This document shows, in pieces, positions 31,365-63,374 of a DNA stretch of 64,000 nt. Every line of letters starts with the position of its first letter. The stretch's first letter is position 1. A program made the position numbers and the translations under genes. Origin of the DNA: Spongilla lacustris (taxonomy: Eukaryota > Porifera > Demospongiae > Spongillida > Spongillidae); NCBI GenBank assembly GCA_949361645.1, contig OX442416.1:6144362-6208361 (forward strand). Direction: 5' to 3'. The notes under the pieces are model-generated. The model saw nothing but the letters and a program-made list of their open reading frames with translations. It ran no database searches and was not told the DNA's origin.

Positions 31365-31720
31365 ACAGTAGTAACCGGTATGTCAGGTTATTTGGGTTAT
31401 TTGGATATTCTATGATTTTTCTATCCGTTCGAATAGTAATTTAGCATTAATACTGGCTAGGAAAAACCGATCATTGGATTTGTCGAAATAACCGGTTTGT
31501 GCATCTCCATTCGGAGGTACTTATAGCTAGGTATTCGTCGTCCGCATCGACAATTCGCCCATGCATTATTTGCCTGACCACATCATTATAATGATATCCG
31601 GATATATACGCGTTCACGATATTATTACATGTACGACAATAATTACTTCTAATTTGAAACGTAACGTTAACGTCACTGTTGTTACTATATTTATATACTT
31701 GGGGACGATGTACTAGTATA
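31365..31720. mobile_element. Fragment related to the hAT-like element
   Basis: Shares GTAACCGGT, TCAGGTTATT, CTATCCGTTCGAATAG, CATTCGGAGGTACTTA and GTATTCGTCGTCCGCATCGA with 23960-24180. Terminal repeats are not preserved on both sides. Confidence 0.75.
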
Positions 31721-31998
31721 CAAGATATAAAAAACATTCTCTCTGAGAAGGTTAGTGGTATATAGAATTTGAAGGCAATGGTGGTGTAAAAAGAAAGGGA
31801 ACAAGGGATTCAGTGGAGATACAATGATTATTCCTATATTTAGCAACATAATTGTAATGACGTTCTATACAGTGCTAAATATAGGAATGATCATTGTATC
31901 TCCACTGAATCCCTTGTTCCCTTTCTTTTTACACCACCATTGCCTTCAAATCCTATATACCACTAACCTTCTCAGAGAGAATGTTTTTTATATCTTGT
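31720..31998. repeat. Long palindrome, ~126-bp arms
   Basis: Left arm ACAAGATATAAAAAACATTC through CCTATATTTAGCA. The right arm is its near-exact complement, ending in TTATATCTTGT. The loop is about 27 bp. It sits directly beside the hAT-related fragment. Confidence 0.9.
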
Positions 31999-31999
31999 T

Positions 32000-34590
32000 T
32001 CATTCATTTTTTTAAATAAGTGACATAGGTATACATGTAGTACAATGTAGAAGTACATGTAACTGAATACGATTGTACGATAAAATCCAGCCGTTGTAAT
32101 TCCCACGTTTATTGCCTAGCAACACAATGTTTACAGTTATGTTACATTTGCAGCTGTTCCATTAGTTCCAAACTCGCGCGCCAAGCTTTCCCTCTTAGAA
32201 GCTCGTTTCTCGTCTCAGTTCAGTTCATAACGTCGCTTCTCAGAAACTCGCCCGCAACAGAATTCTTTTCCTGTTGCCACCTCTTAAGAAGCGCGGTTCA
32301 GTCGACTCCAGATTTGCTCTGTACATATCACGAGCAGACGCCCGCCTTTGTTCAGCATCAGCATCGTACCGAACTCGGGAGGACTCTAACTCATAGTCTC
32401 GATTTAGGAGGTATTCCTCTCGTCGCTAGGCTTTCCTCTTTCGTAGCCGTAAAGGCATTTTGACAAAAACAACTTCGCTAGCTAAAAGTGGGGAGCAAAA
32501 CTAAAAACACAAATGTAACTCACACCTGTTCCATGCCAATCATACATAATCCACAATTCTGAAGCATTGTCATGGAAACGGTTTTAATATAGCTAACTCT
32601 CTATATTACGTAGCGATTACGTACTGATATCTTGGCGCGCGAGAACAGCTGCAAATTACATATATTGGTTACATGCTATATTTATATATCTGATACCTGA
32701 AGATGTATTGTCAGAATTTTCTACGATTTTTGGTGTAACTGGCGCTCTTTAAAACCTTTCCTATCTCGAGTTATACTCACCCATAAAGACGACGACGACG
32801 ACTATGGACAAATTACGGTCTGGGAACGAGAACTACGAGCTTTTTTGTTCTCTTAAAGTAAACGGTCTAGCGACTTGAACAAAACATGAAAAGGATCGCG
32901 TCTTTCCATTGTGGATAAAGAGCTACACTATCCGTTTCTCGGTTCGTGAGTTATACGCGGGACGCGTTTTTAAAATGATATTCATGATACGGCACAAATC
33001 CTATATGAGAGTTACTGCCGTAACTCTCGATACGGGCAGTAAATTCGAATGACAACACTGTGCTAAAACAATGTTATACTGCAGAGTATATTAAGTTGTA
33101 TTATTCTAGAATACAAGTGTTATACAATTAGAGCGTATAACGGCAACATCCGCTGGCGTATTCTGCTGTTATACCCCTACCAAAGATGCACTGCGAGTAT
33201 ACTACTGTTATACAACACTCTCGTTACCAGACCCAACATGACGGCATTGTGTAGTCTCGTACCCAGACGTATTAATAATCTGGGTACGAGACTATGTACA
33301 ACAGTATGCGCGTGAGCAAACTTTTGAACAGATACGAATCGCCTTTTCTCAAGCCTTGGAGGAGTCTGGGACAGCAATGTAACTGTTAGCAGCTACATAT
33401 TGGTGTGTGTTGATCGCTCCGATCGTTAAATACTCCGTACTGAGTACAGTATGTTCCATGACGGCTCCTTTCATCTGATCATGCTCGTAAATTGGTAAGA
33501 ATCCATGTGGCCCATACATGTACGTGGTGCATTCCGCTAGGTTGGCTCCTGCCAAATACCATAGAATTGGGCTCCGTTATTTAACAAATGGGTAGCCCTT
33601 TGTCAGCTCTTAATTCGTGTGTCTGAGTATAGTACAATCCCATGTACGAAACGTAAAAAACTTGTGTCTAGGAGTGATATAAAGGAGTGCGTTAATTGAT
33701 GTGCGTGTCTAGGACTGTACATGTGAAGAGTTTTGTTGATACGTGTGTAAGCTAGTGAAGTGAGAGGTGTAGAAACTATTTTGTGTATAGTAGTGAATAT
33801 CAACACTCTAGATATCCTGTACACATAGCAATTCCAATTGCAGCAGCGGCGTAGCATTAGCACTTGCTAGAGAGGCTGCACAGGCGTGTGCATAGGCCTA
33901 CATGTAGCGCACACGCAATACATTTTAACGAAGTAGACCGTTGAAAACTGATTAAAATATTATTTGTAAAATCCATCAGAACATTGGATGTGATGTTGTG
34001 TAGACTCTGACACTCACACAACCTGTGATGGACATTTGTCCCCATGAGTGCGCGTGTTCAAGTGGGTGTATTTCTCACCATGGTAGTCACCATTCCATTT
34101 ATACTCATTAAAGGCATATGTAAGCACATCTCTGTTGAGTTTGTGTGGGAATTTGATGTTATCCGATCACCGGATAGGCAGGTACAGCAGAATAACTCGT
34201 GTTAGATATACAGGCCTCTAATGCTGGAACTGAATTTCTGGAATGGAATAAATTTGGTTCAATGCCTTCACTTTGACCATATTAGGATGCTTACATATGT
34301 TCATGTCTATAAACATTCAATGGACAGGTGCTAAGGCCATTATGCTTGCATGTGGCATAAGCATATTTATAAGACATGTACAGTAAAATTTGGGTAATGT
34401 GGTCACCTTGATATGTTCACATGCTATAGGGCACTGAGCTGATCCTGGGTGTGCTATAGTGATCTGATCCCCAAGTGTAATGGTAGGGAGGGTGGATGTG
34501 GTGGCTCTAATGTTTACAGGTAGAGGTAGGGAAACAGATGTTCCCCTCCCTCTTTCTTTCTGTTTCCCTCCCTCCATTTATCAGTGCCCC
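32000..34590. other. No gene recognised
   Basis: Short frames only. A GC-richer patch at 32160-32460 has several TCTCAGAAGC/TCGTTTCTCG-like repeats. The GTATAACGGCA-like motifs at 33060-33180 resemble those near 42500-42660. Confidence 0.4.
33252..33294. repeat. Short palindromic MITE
   Basis: TAGTCTCGTACCCAGA, an 11-bp loop, then TCTGGGTACGAGACTA. A minimal foldback sharing ends with 29738-29859. Confidence 0.88.
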
Positions 34591-34636
34591 ACCCACCCTA
34601 CTCTCCTCATCCTCTGCCCCTCCCATGCTCCCTCAG

Positions 34637-34735
34637 CTGCAGTTGGCAGGTAACCCTATTGCTGCCCATCAGGAATATCGTGTCAAGGTCGCTGCACACC
34701 TCTCCAAAGAGATTGTACATGTAGGTCACATGCTG
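34637..34735 (+). other. Candidate exon of unknown identity
   Basis: After a CCCTCAG acceptor the frame reads QLQLAGNPIAAHQEYRVKVA then AHLSKEIVHV. It lies immediately before the 24-bp array. The composition looks protein-like, but I do not recognise the family and cannot connect it with the transketolase exons beyond the array. Confidence 0.3.
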
Positions 34736-34737
34736 TG

Positions 34738-37700
34738 TCTCTTATGTGCACAAGGGGAGTGTCACTGGTGCGCATGAGGGGAGTGTCACTGGTGCGCACA
34801 AGGGGAGTGTCACTGGTGCGCACAAGGGGAGTGTCACTGGTGCGCACAAGGGGAGTGTCACTGGTGTGCGCAAGGGGTGTGTCACTAGTGCGCACAAGGG
34901 GAGTGTCACTGGTGCGCACAAGGGGATTGTCACTAGTGTGCACGAGGGGAGTGTCACTGGTGCGCATAAGGGGAGTGTCACTGGTGCACACAAGGGGAGT
35001 GTCACTGGTGCGCACAAGGGGAGTGTCACTGGTGCGCACAAGGGGAGTGTCACTGGTGCGCACAAGTGGGGTGTCACTTATGCGCACAAGGGGAGTGTCA
35101 CTGGTGCGCACAAGGGGAGTGTCACTTGTGAGCACAAGGGGAGTGTCACTGGTGCGCACAAGGGGAGTGTCACTGGTGCGCATAAGGGGAGTGTCACTGG
35201 TGCACACAAGGGGAGTGTCACTGGTGCGCACAAGGGGAGTGTCACTGGTGCGCACAAGGGGAGTGTCACTGGTGCGCACAAGTGGGGTGTCACTTATGCG
35301 CACAAGGGGAGTGTCACTTATGCGCACAAGGGGAGTGTCACTTGTGAGCACAAGGGGAGTGTCACTAGTGCGCACAACGGGAGTGTCACTGGTGTGCGCA
35401 AGGGGTGTGTCACTAGTGTGGACAAGGGGAGTGTCACTGGTGTGCGCAAGGGGTGTGTCACTGGTGCGCACAAGGGGAGTGTCACTGGTGCGCACAAGGG
35501 GAGTGTCACTGGTGCGCACGAGGGAAGTGTCACTAGTGCGCACGAGGGGAGTGTCACTGGTGCGCACAAGGGGAGTGTCACTGGTGCGCACAAGGGGAGT
35601 GTCACTGGTGCGCACAAGGGGAGTGTCACTGGTGCGCACAAGTGGGGTGTCACTTATGCGCACAAGGGGAGTGTCGCTGGTGCGCACAAGGGGAGTGTCA
35701 CTTGTGCGCACAAGGGGAGTGTCACTGGTGCGCACAAGGGGAATGTCATAGGTGCGCACAAGGGGAGTGTCACTGGTGCGCACAAGGGGAGTGTCACTGG
35801 TGCGCACAAGGGGAGTGTCACTAGTGCGCACAAGTGGAGTGTCACTTATGCGCACAAGTGGAGTGTCACTGGTGCACACAACGGGAGTGTCACTGGTGCG
35901 CACAAGGGGAGTGTCACTGGTGCGCACAAGGGAAGTGTCACTGGTGCGCACAAGGGGAGTGTCACTTGTGCGCACCAGGGGAGTGTCACTGGTGCGCACA
36001 AGGGGAGTGTCACTGGTGCACACAAGGGGAGTGTCACTGGTGCGCACAAGGGGAGTGTCACTGGTGCGCACAAGGGGAGTGTCACTGGTGCGCACAAGTG
36101 GAGTGTCACTTATGCGCACAAGGGGAGTGTCACTGGTGCACACCAGGGAAGGTCACTGGTGCGCACAAGTTGAGTGTCACTGGTGCACACAAGGGGAGTG
36201 TCACTGGTGCGCACAAGTGGAGTGTCACTTATGCGCACAAGGGGAGTGTCACTGCTGCACACAAGGGGAGTGTCACTTGTGCGCTCAAGGGGAGTGTCAC
36301 TCGTGAGCACATGGGGAGTGTCACTCGTGCGCACAAGTGGAGTCACTTATGCGCACAAGGGGAGTGTCACTGGTGCACACAAGGGGAGTGTCACTAGTGC
36401 GCACAAGTGGAGTGTCACTTATGCGCACAAGTGGGTATCACTGGTGCACACAAGGGGAGTGTCACTAGTGCGCACAAGGGGAGTGTCACTGGTGCGCACA
36501 AGGGGAGTGTCACTGGTGCGCACAAGTGGGGTGTCACTTATGCGCACAAGGGGAGTGTCACTAGTGCGCACAAGGGGAGTGTCGCTGGTGCGCACAAGGG
36601 GAGTGTTGCTGGTGCGCACAAGGGGAGTGTCGCTGGTGCGCACAAGGGGAGTGTCACTGGTGCGCACAAGGGGAGTGTCACTTATGCGCACAAGGGGAGT
36701 GTCACTGGTGCACACAAGGGGAGTGTCACTTGTGCGCACCAGGGGAGTGTCACTGGTGCGCACAAGTCGAGTGTCACTGGTGCACACAAGGGGAGTGTCA
36801 CTGGTGCGCACAAGAGGAGTGTCACTGGTGCGCACAAGGGGAGTGTCACTGGTGCGCACAAGTGGGGTGTCACTTATGCGCACAAGGGGAGTGTCACTAG
36901 TGCGCACAAGGGGAGTGTCGCTGGTGCGCACAAGGGGAGTGTTGCTGGTGCGCACAAGGAGTGTCGCTGGTGCGCACAAGGGGAGTGTCGCTGGTGCGCA
37001 CAAGGGGAGTGTCACTGGTGCGCTCAAGGGGAGTGTCACTGGTGCGCACAAGGGGAGTGTCACTGGTGCACACAAGGGGAGTGTCACTTGTGCGCTCAAG
37101 GGGAGTGTCACTCGTGAGCACAAGGGGAGTGTCACTGGTGCGCACAAGGGGAGTGTCACTCGTGAGCACAAGGGGAATGTCACTTATGCGCACAAGGGGA
37201 GTGTCACTTGTGCGCACCAGGGGAGTGTCACTGGTGCGCACAAGTCGAGTGTCACTGGTGCACACAAGGGGAGTGTCACTGGTGCGCACAAGAGGAGTGT
37301 CACTGGTGCGCACAAGGGGAGTGTCACTGGTGCGCACAAGTGGGGTGTCACTTATGCGCACAAGGGGAGTGTCACTAGTGCGCACAAGGGGAGTGTCGCT
37401 GGTGCGCACAAGGGGAGTGTTGCTGGTGCGCACAAGGAGTGTCGCTGGTGCGCACAAGGGGAGTGTCGCTGGTGCGCACAAGGGGAGTGTCACTGGTGCG
37501 CTCAAGGGGAGTGTCACTGGTGCGCACAAGGGGAGTGTCACTGGTGCACACAAGGGGAGTGTCACTTGTGCGCTCAAGGGGAGTGTCACTCGTGAGCACA
37601 AGGGGAGTGTCACTGGTGCGCACAAGGGGAGTGTCACTCGTGAGCACAAGGGGAATGTCACTTATGCGCACAAGGGGAGTGTCACTGGTGCACACAAGGG

Positions 37701-39675
37701 GAGTGTCACTAGTGCGCACAAGTGGAGTGTCACTTATGCGCACAAGTGGAGTGTCACTGGTGCACACAATGGGAGTGTCACTAGTGCACACAAGGGGAGT
37801 GTCACTGGTGCGCACAAGGGGAGTGTCACTGGTGCGCACAAGTGGGGTGTCACTTATGCGCACAAGGGGAGTGTCACTGGTGCACACAAGGGGAGTGTCA
37901 CTGGTGCGCACAAGGGGAGTGTCACTGGTGCGCACAAGGGAAGTGTCACTGGTGCGCACAAGGGAAGTGTCACTGGTGCGCACAAGTGGAGTGTCACTTA
38001 TGCGCACAAGGGGAGTGTCACTGGTGCGCACAGGGGGAGTGTCACTGGTGCGCACAAGGGTAGTGTCGCTGGTGCGCACAAGGGGAGTGTCGCTGGTGCG
38101 CACAAGGGGAGTGTTGCTGGTGCGCACAAGGGGAGTGTCGCTGGTGCGCACAAGGGGAGTGTCACTGGTGCGCACAAGGGGAGTGTCACTTATGCGCACA
38201 AGGGGAGTGTCACTGGTGCACACAAGGGGAGTGTCACTTGTGCGCACCAGGGGAGTGTCACTGGTGCGCACAAGTCGAGTGTCACTGGTGCACACAAGGG
38301 GAGTGTCACTGGTGCGCACAAGAGGAGTGTCACTGGTGCGCACAAGGGGAGTGTCACTGGTGCGCACAAGTGGGGTGTCACTTATGCGCACAAGGGGAGT
38401 GTCACTAGTGCGCACAAGGGGAGTGTCGCTGGTGCGCACAAGGGGAGTGTTGCTGGTGCGCACAAGGAGTGTCGCTGGTGCGCACAAGGGGAGTGTCGCT
38501 GGTGCGCACAAGGGGAGTGTCACTGGTGCGCTCAAGGGGAGTGTCACTGGTGCGCACAAGGGGAGTGTCACTGGTGCACACAAGGGGAGTGTCACTTGTG
38601 CGCTCAAGGGGAGTGTCACTCGTGAGCACAAGGGGAGTGTCACTGGTGCGCACAAGGGGAGTGTCACTCGTGAGCACAAGGGGAATGTCACTTATGCGCA
38701 CAAGGGGAGTGTCACTTGTGCGCACCAGGGGAGTGTCACTGGTGCGCACAAGTCGAGTGTCACTGGTGCACACAAGGGGAGTGTCACTGGTGCGCACAAG
38801 AGGAGTGTCACTGGTGCGCACAAGGGGAGTGTCACTGGTGCGCACAAGTGGGGTGTCACTTATGCGCACAAGGGGAGTGTCACTAGTGCGCACAAGGGGA
38901 GTGTCGCTGGTGCGCACAAGGGGAGTGTTGCTGGTGCGCACAAGGAGTGTCGCTGGTGCGCACAAGGGGAGTGTCGCTGGTGCGCACAAGGGGAGTGTCA
39001 CTGGTGCGCTCAAGGGGAGTGTCACTGGTGCGCACAAGGGGAGTGTCACTGGTGCACACAAGGGGAGTGTCACTTGTGCGCTCAAGGGGAGTGTCACTCG
39101 TGAGCACAAGGGGAGTGTCACTGGTGCGCACAAGGGGAGTGTCACTCGTGAGCACAAGGGGAATGTCACTTATGCGCACAAGGGGAGTGTCACTGGTGCA
39201 CACAAGGGGAGTGTCACTAGTGCGCACAAGTGGAGTGTCACTTATGCGCACAAGTGGAGTGTCACTGGTGCACACAATGGGAGTGTCACTAGTGCACACA
39301 AGGGGAGTGTCACTGGTGCGCACAAGGGGAGTGTCACTGGTGCGCACAAGTGGGGTGTCACTTATGCGCACAAGGGGAGTGTCACTGGTGCACACAAGGG
39401 GAGTGTCACTGGTGCGCACAAGGGGAGTGTCACTGGTGCGCACAAGGGAAGTGTCACTGGTGCGCACAAGGGAAGTGTCACTGGTGCGCACAAGTGGAGT
39501 GTCACTTATGCGCACAAGGGGAGTGTCACTGGTGCGCACAGGGGGAGTGTCACTGGTGCGCACAAGGGTAGTGTCGCTGGTGCGCACAAGGGGAGTGTCG
39601 CTGGTGCGCACAAGGGGAGTGTCATTGTTGCGCACAAGGGGAGTGTCACTGGTGCGCACAAGGGGAGTGTCATGC
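34738..39675 (+). repeat. 24-bp tandem array, ~200 units, with higher-order repeats
   Basis: The unit is CACTGGTGCGCACAAGGGGA plus GTGT. It contains the palindromes GTGCGCAC and, across the unit border, AGTGTCACT. Because the unit is a multiple of three without stops, long frames appear in most reading frames; these are artefacts. A rare variant with CACAAGGAGTGTCGC recurs at about 36955, 37433, 38461 and 38939. Spacings of 478 and 1506 bp reveal a duplicated higher-order block. Confidence 0.95.
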
Positions 39676-39684
39676 TGGTATGCT

Positions 39685-40954
39685 AAGTGTATCAGGAGTG
39701 ATGCAGATAGCCGTGCTGGTGCAAAGTGAAAAGATTTTGAGTGACTCGGTTTTTATAGTTTCAATTCCGTCATCGCTATGACCCTCCCTTCCAACCTCCT
39801 CCTCCCTATCTCCCCCTCCCTCCTCCTCCTCCATTGGACAAAGATTATGTCTTTCCTCTTCTATATCTGCAGCCATCCTACCTCGAGTGCATCAGCTGCG
39901 GAGATCTTAGCTGTGCTGTTCTTCTATGAGCTGCACTACACCAGTAGGTTTGTCCTCTGGAGAGAGGGCATAGGAGGAAGGTCATGGGGGGAGGAGGGAG
40001 GGGGGCATTGTGCCAGGTGAAGGAGGGTTGTTTAAGGAGGTGGAGTCTGAGAGAAGAGGAGGGGGGTTATATACATGTATGTTCATTTATCTAGGGATAG
40101 ATACATGTAGCTATTTTGATATTGAATGTCGTCCATATGGGTGTCCATGATTAGTATTAACTGAGATATGGTTACCTCCCCCCTCTCCGCACAGATGACG
40201 TCCCCAAGGATCCGTCCAGTGACAGAGTTGTACTCTCCAAGGTAAGCTACATACATGTATATGTCTGCACTTCCTGTCATTAAAGTGAAAACATACATGT
40301 AGGTGTGGAAACCTGCATACATACTGTTGGCATTTAAAATTTTATTGTGTACATTGTAGATGTGTGGGTAGTGATGTCACTACCCCCTCACACCCTCACA
40401 GGGTCATGCCTGCCCCATCCTGTATGCAGCATGGTGTGAGGCTCATCACCTAAGAACATCTGCTCACCCTGCGCAAGGTGGACTCCATCTTAGAGGGACA
40501 CCCCACACCTGTAAGCACCTCAGCTACCTTCCTCCCTCTCCCTGTTTGCTATGTACGTTTGTGATGGATATTCACTGACCACTTGTGTTCCTCTTACCTC
40601 ACTCTCGTACTATCATCCCCTCCCTTCCATCCACTCTGTCCTCTCCTCCCTTCCATCCACTCTGTCCTCTCCTCCCTTCCATCCACTCTGTCCTCTCCTC
40701 CCTTCCATCCACTCTGTCCTCTCCTCCCTTCCATCCACTCTGTCCTCTCCTCCCTTCCATCCACTCTGTCCTCTCCTCCCATCCACTCTGTCCTCTCCTC
40801 CCTCCTCCCTCCTTCGTCCCCTCCTCCCTCTCCCCCCCATCCCTCCCTCCCTCCCCATCCCCTTTCTCCTCCAGTGTCGGAACTACGTGGATGTGGCCAC
40901 AGGCTCCCTGGGTCAAGGGATCTGTGTCTCTGCAGATATGGCCTACTGTGGGAA
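39685..40954 (+). pseudogene. Transketolase-like N-terminal exons with a frameshift
   Basis: Transketolase moves two-carbon units in the pentose phosphate pathway using thiamine diphosphate. Exons joined in phase are 39873-39943 (HPTSSASAAEILAVLFFYEL), 40195-40241 (DVPKDPSSDRVVLSK), 40402-40510 (GHACPILYAAWCEA, then in another frame EHLLTLRKVDSILEGHPTP) and 40875-40954 (NYVDVATGSLGQGICVSADMAY). The exon at 40402 is 109 nt long, one more than phase allows, so the frame shifts near 40455. A possible upstream exon ends at about 39725. No later exons were found before 43 kb. Splice sites are intact. It is probably a truncated duplicate, or a gene with an assembly error. Confidence 0.75.
40612..40810 (+). 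repeat. ~24-bp CT-rich minisatellite in a transketolase-like intron
   Basis: About eight units of CTCTCCTCCCTTCCATCCAC plus TCTGTC, followed by CCTCCCTCC tracts that lead to the next acceptor. Confidence 0.9.
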
Positions 40955-40959
40955 GTAGC

Positions 40960-42655
40960 ATGAGTGTGTCATGTAGATAGCCGTGCTTTAGCACTGACTG
41001 TCAGGAGTGATGTGCTGTCATTCTCTGGTCTGTGCTTCCTTTTGCGTTCAGCAATATGCTGTGCATCTACATGTATTTTTATATGTACTGCATGCACTTA
41101 CATGTATAATAGTCTACCAAGGTCACTGAATTTATCATCACTCCCTGACATAAAAGGCTCATCAGGGTCACAACAATAGCTCTCCAGGGCATCATCATCC
41201 TTAAGTTCTTATGACACCTTCGCGATTCAACCTTCGCGAGCGCTTTGCCATTCTCTATCCATTTATGTTGTCATCATAGCAATGGACCATTTGCCTGATG
41301 ACGCGCACGTAAGCGAGCCTCCGTTTATTACTCCGCGGATCATTGATTATGTAGTGCAAATTTCACGCTGCAACATGTATTAGACTGTAAGACAGGTGGT
41401 CTTGTCATCCATCAACATAACGAAGTTCGGGACTGTCTTGGGGATATGGCTGCTCAAGTATGGAGTCAGGTTGTACGTGAACCAATACCGGGTAGTCAAA
41501 GAGGCTGACTCCAAAGCACTGAAAGCAGGATTGAGGGCCGATCTAGGCATTCCGAATGAGTAGCGTAATAATTATTGAACGTAAATTTGCGTCTTCAGCG
41601 TATAATCAATTAAACACATCCGAATGCATATCGATCGTTGAACCATTTGATGCATTGAGCCCCATGCATACTTACGTCACGTGATATGACGCGCAAATCT
41701 TGGCAGCTGCTGCAGGATCATAATATTAGCGCCGTAGGCAGGTGTTATTGTATAGCTGCGATGAATCCCGGCCCTCAGCAGGTATGACCTTATCTTGCGC
41801 CGTTTGTGTTTTCCTACGTTGCAACTTCTTTCCCTCAGTATCCCATAGGCATAGGAAGTCGTGTCGGACTGTCGGTATGTAAATTATGTACCTTTATCAT
41901 GCTCTTTTAGTCAAAATGTGTAGTAGCGTGCAAGTGTTTCTAGATCTGCAACAAAGTGTAAGTTCAGTACGTTGTTTTCTTTCCCATTACGCCGGCACGC
42001 TGGTGAAGTGAAGGTGGGCCAAGTGCGCATATCTTTTTATCTGTCCCATTGTGCTGTGTTTTTATTTCCTATCTAGAGCACCGTACGCGTAGTGTGCACT
42101 TGGCTGAATACTTGAATTCATAGTAAGCTGTTGTAGATAGTTGCGCATGCTATTATACTGGTCTCTTTTGCCAGTTTCACTTAGACTGTGCAGTATGGAA
42201 TGGATATATGGTAAGCCTTGGTCTATTAATAGGGCAAAGTTTTACCTACGCTCTCTCTCATTTCAGTTTCTGACGCGGGTCACGCCGTTGCAGCGTTTCG
42301 AACGTGTGTGTATATATGTGTTCATGTATGTAAGAAACATATTTCTTTAAAAAAAAAAAAAAGGTGATCAATGGGCGAGGGGGGCGTGAAGGGCAGGGGA
42401 CCAGGAGGATGAGATAAGAATTGCGTCATTGACATTAGACAATATCCGGCTGATATTCAATCCATAAGCGAGAAGAGTACGCAAATAGTATACTAAAGTG
42501 CCTAAGAGAAAAATATACACTCAGCGTATAACTGAAGTGTATACTGTTCCTATCCACTAGTTTTACGCCAGAGATTCTATTAATATACGATAGGTGTATA
42601 ACTAGCGTAAATTGGTGCTATACATTAGAATATATGCTGGCGTAAAACACGTTTG
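40960..42655. other. No gene recognised
   Basis: Mixed AT-rich DNA. No continuation of the transketolase-like reading frame was seen. Repeated GTATAAC(T/G)-type motifs occur at 42505-42655. Confidence 0.4.
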
Positions 42656-42659
42656 TAGC

Positions 42660-42865
42660 ACAGTGCAATCTCCCTCTTCACGTGTCATGATGACGACGGA
42701 CAGCTCCAGCTACAAATCAAAGTTAGTTCGCTTAGTGCATTTCGAACTAGCTGGTTTCTTGCATCAATCTCTCTGAACTCTAGTAATTTCAAAACTCGCG
42801 ATGGTGAAATGGAGGCTGCATGGCTGGTGGTGCGTAAACGTCATCTGTGGTTCTATTCTTTTAAT
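42660..42865. mobile_element. Fragment related to the hAT-like element interior
   Basis: Matches 24340-24570 closely (CTCCCTCTTCACGTGTCATG, ATGGTGAAATGGAGGCTGCA, GGTGCGTAAACGTCATCTGT). Confidence 0.85.
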
Positions 42866-43187
42866 ATTCATTAATAGTTAAAAGCCAAGATTTTTATGTT
42901 TGATTTGTGCAATTCCAAGTACAAGTACAGTTATGAATATGATGGTACATAAAAGCTGTAATCTTGATAAGCACATGTGTTTTTCAAAACTCTGACACAA
43001 TTATGTTTCATGGTCTAAAACGATACAACAGTTACACACAAATGTATACACATACATGTATTGTACTTGTACACAGTAGCTGAGCATACATGTACACCAG
43101 TCCTTGCACTCTACATATGATCAGTTTTGATCAGCATTTCCTAGCTATGATGAGCAATGCATAAAAATACAGATGATGGAGTGGGGA

Positions 43188-63252
<20,065 letters not shown>

Positions 63253-63374
63253 CTATAGAAAGTAAGAAAATTGAATGCTGTGAATAAAATTGTCAAACAC
63301 AATCACAGCCTAAATGCACATTCGGACCGCCCCCCGGTGTGAATCACACCTCCGCCTCGCCCTTCCTTCCAATA

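Noticed and set aside
34738..39675. CRISPR-like regular repetition
   Set aside because: Units are contiguous with no unique spacers, and the genome is eukaryotic.
34683..39729. Frames up to 554 codons across the 24-bp array (SVTGAHKG, VSLVRTRG, CHWCAQGE and others)
   Set aside because: The unit is a multiple of three and free of stops in most frames, so long frames arise on both strands by default. No splice or start context supports a protein.
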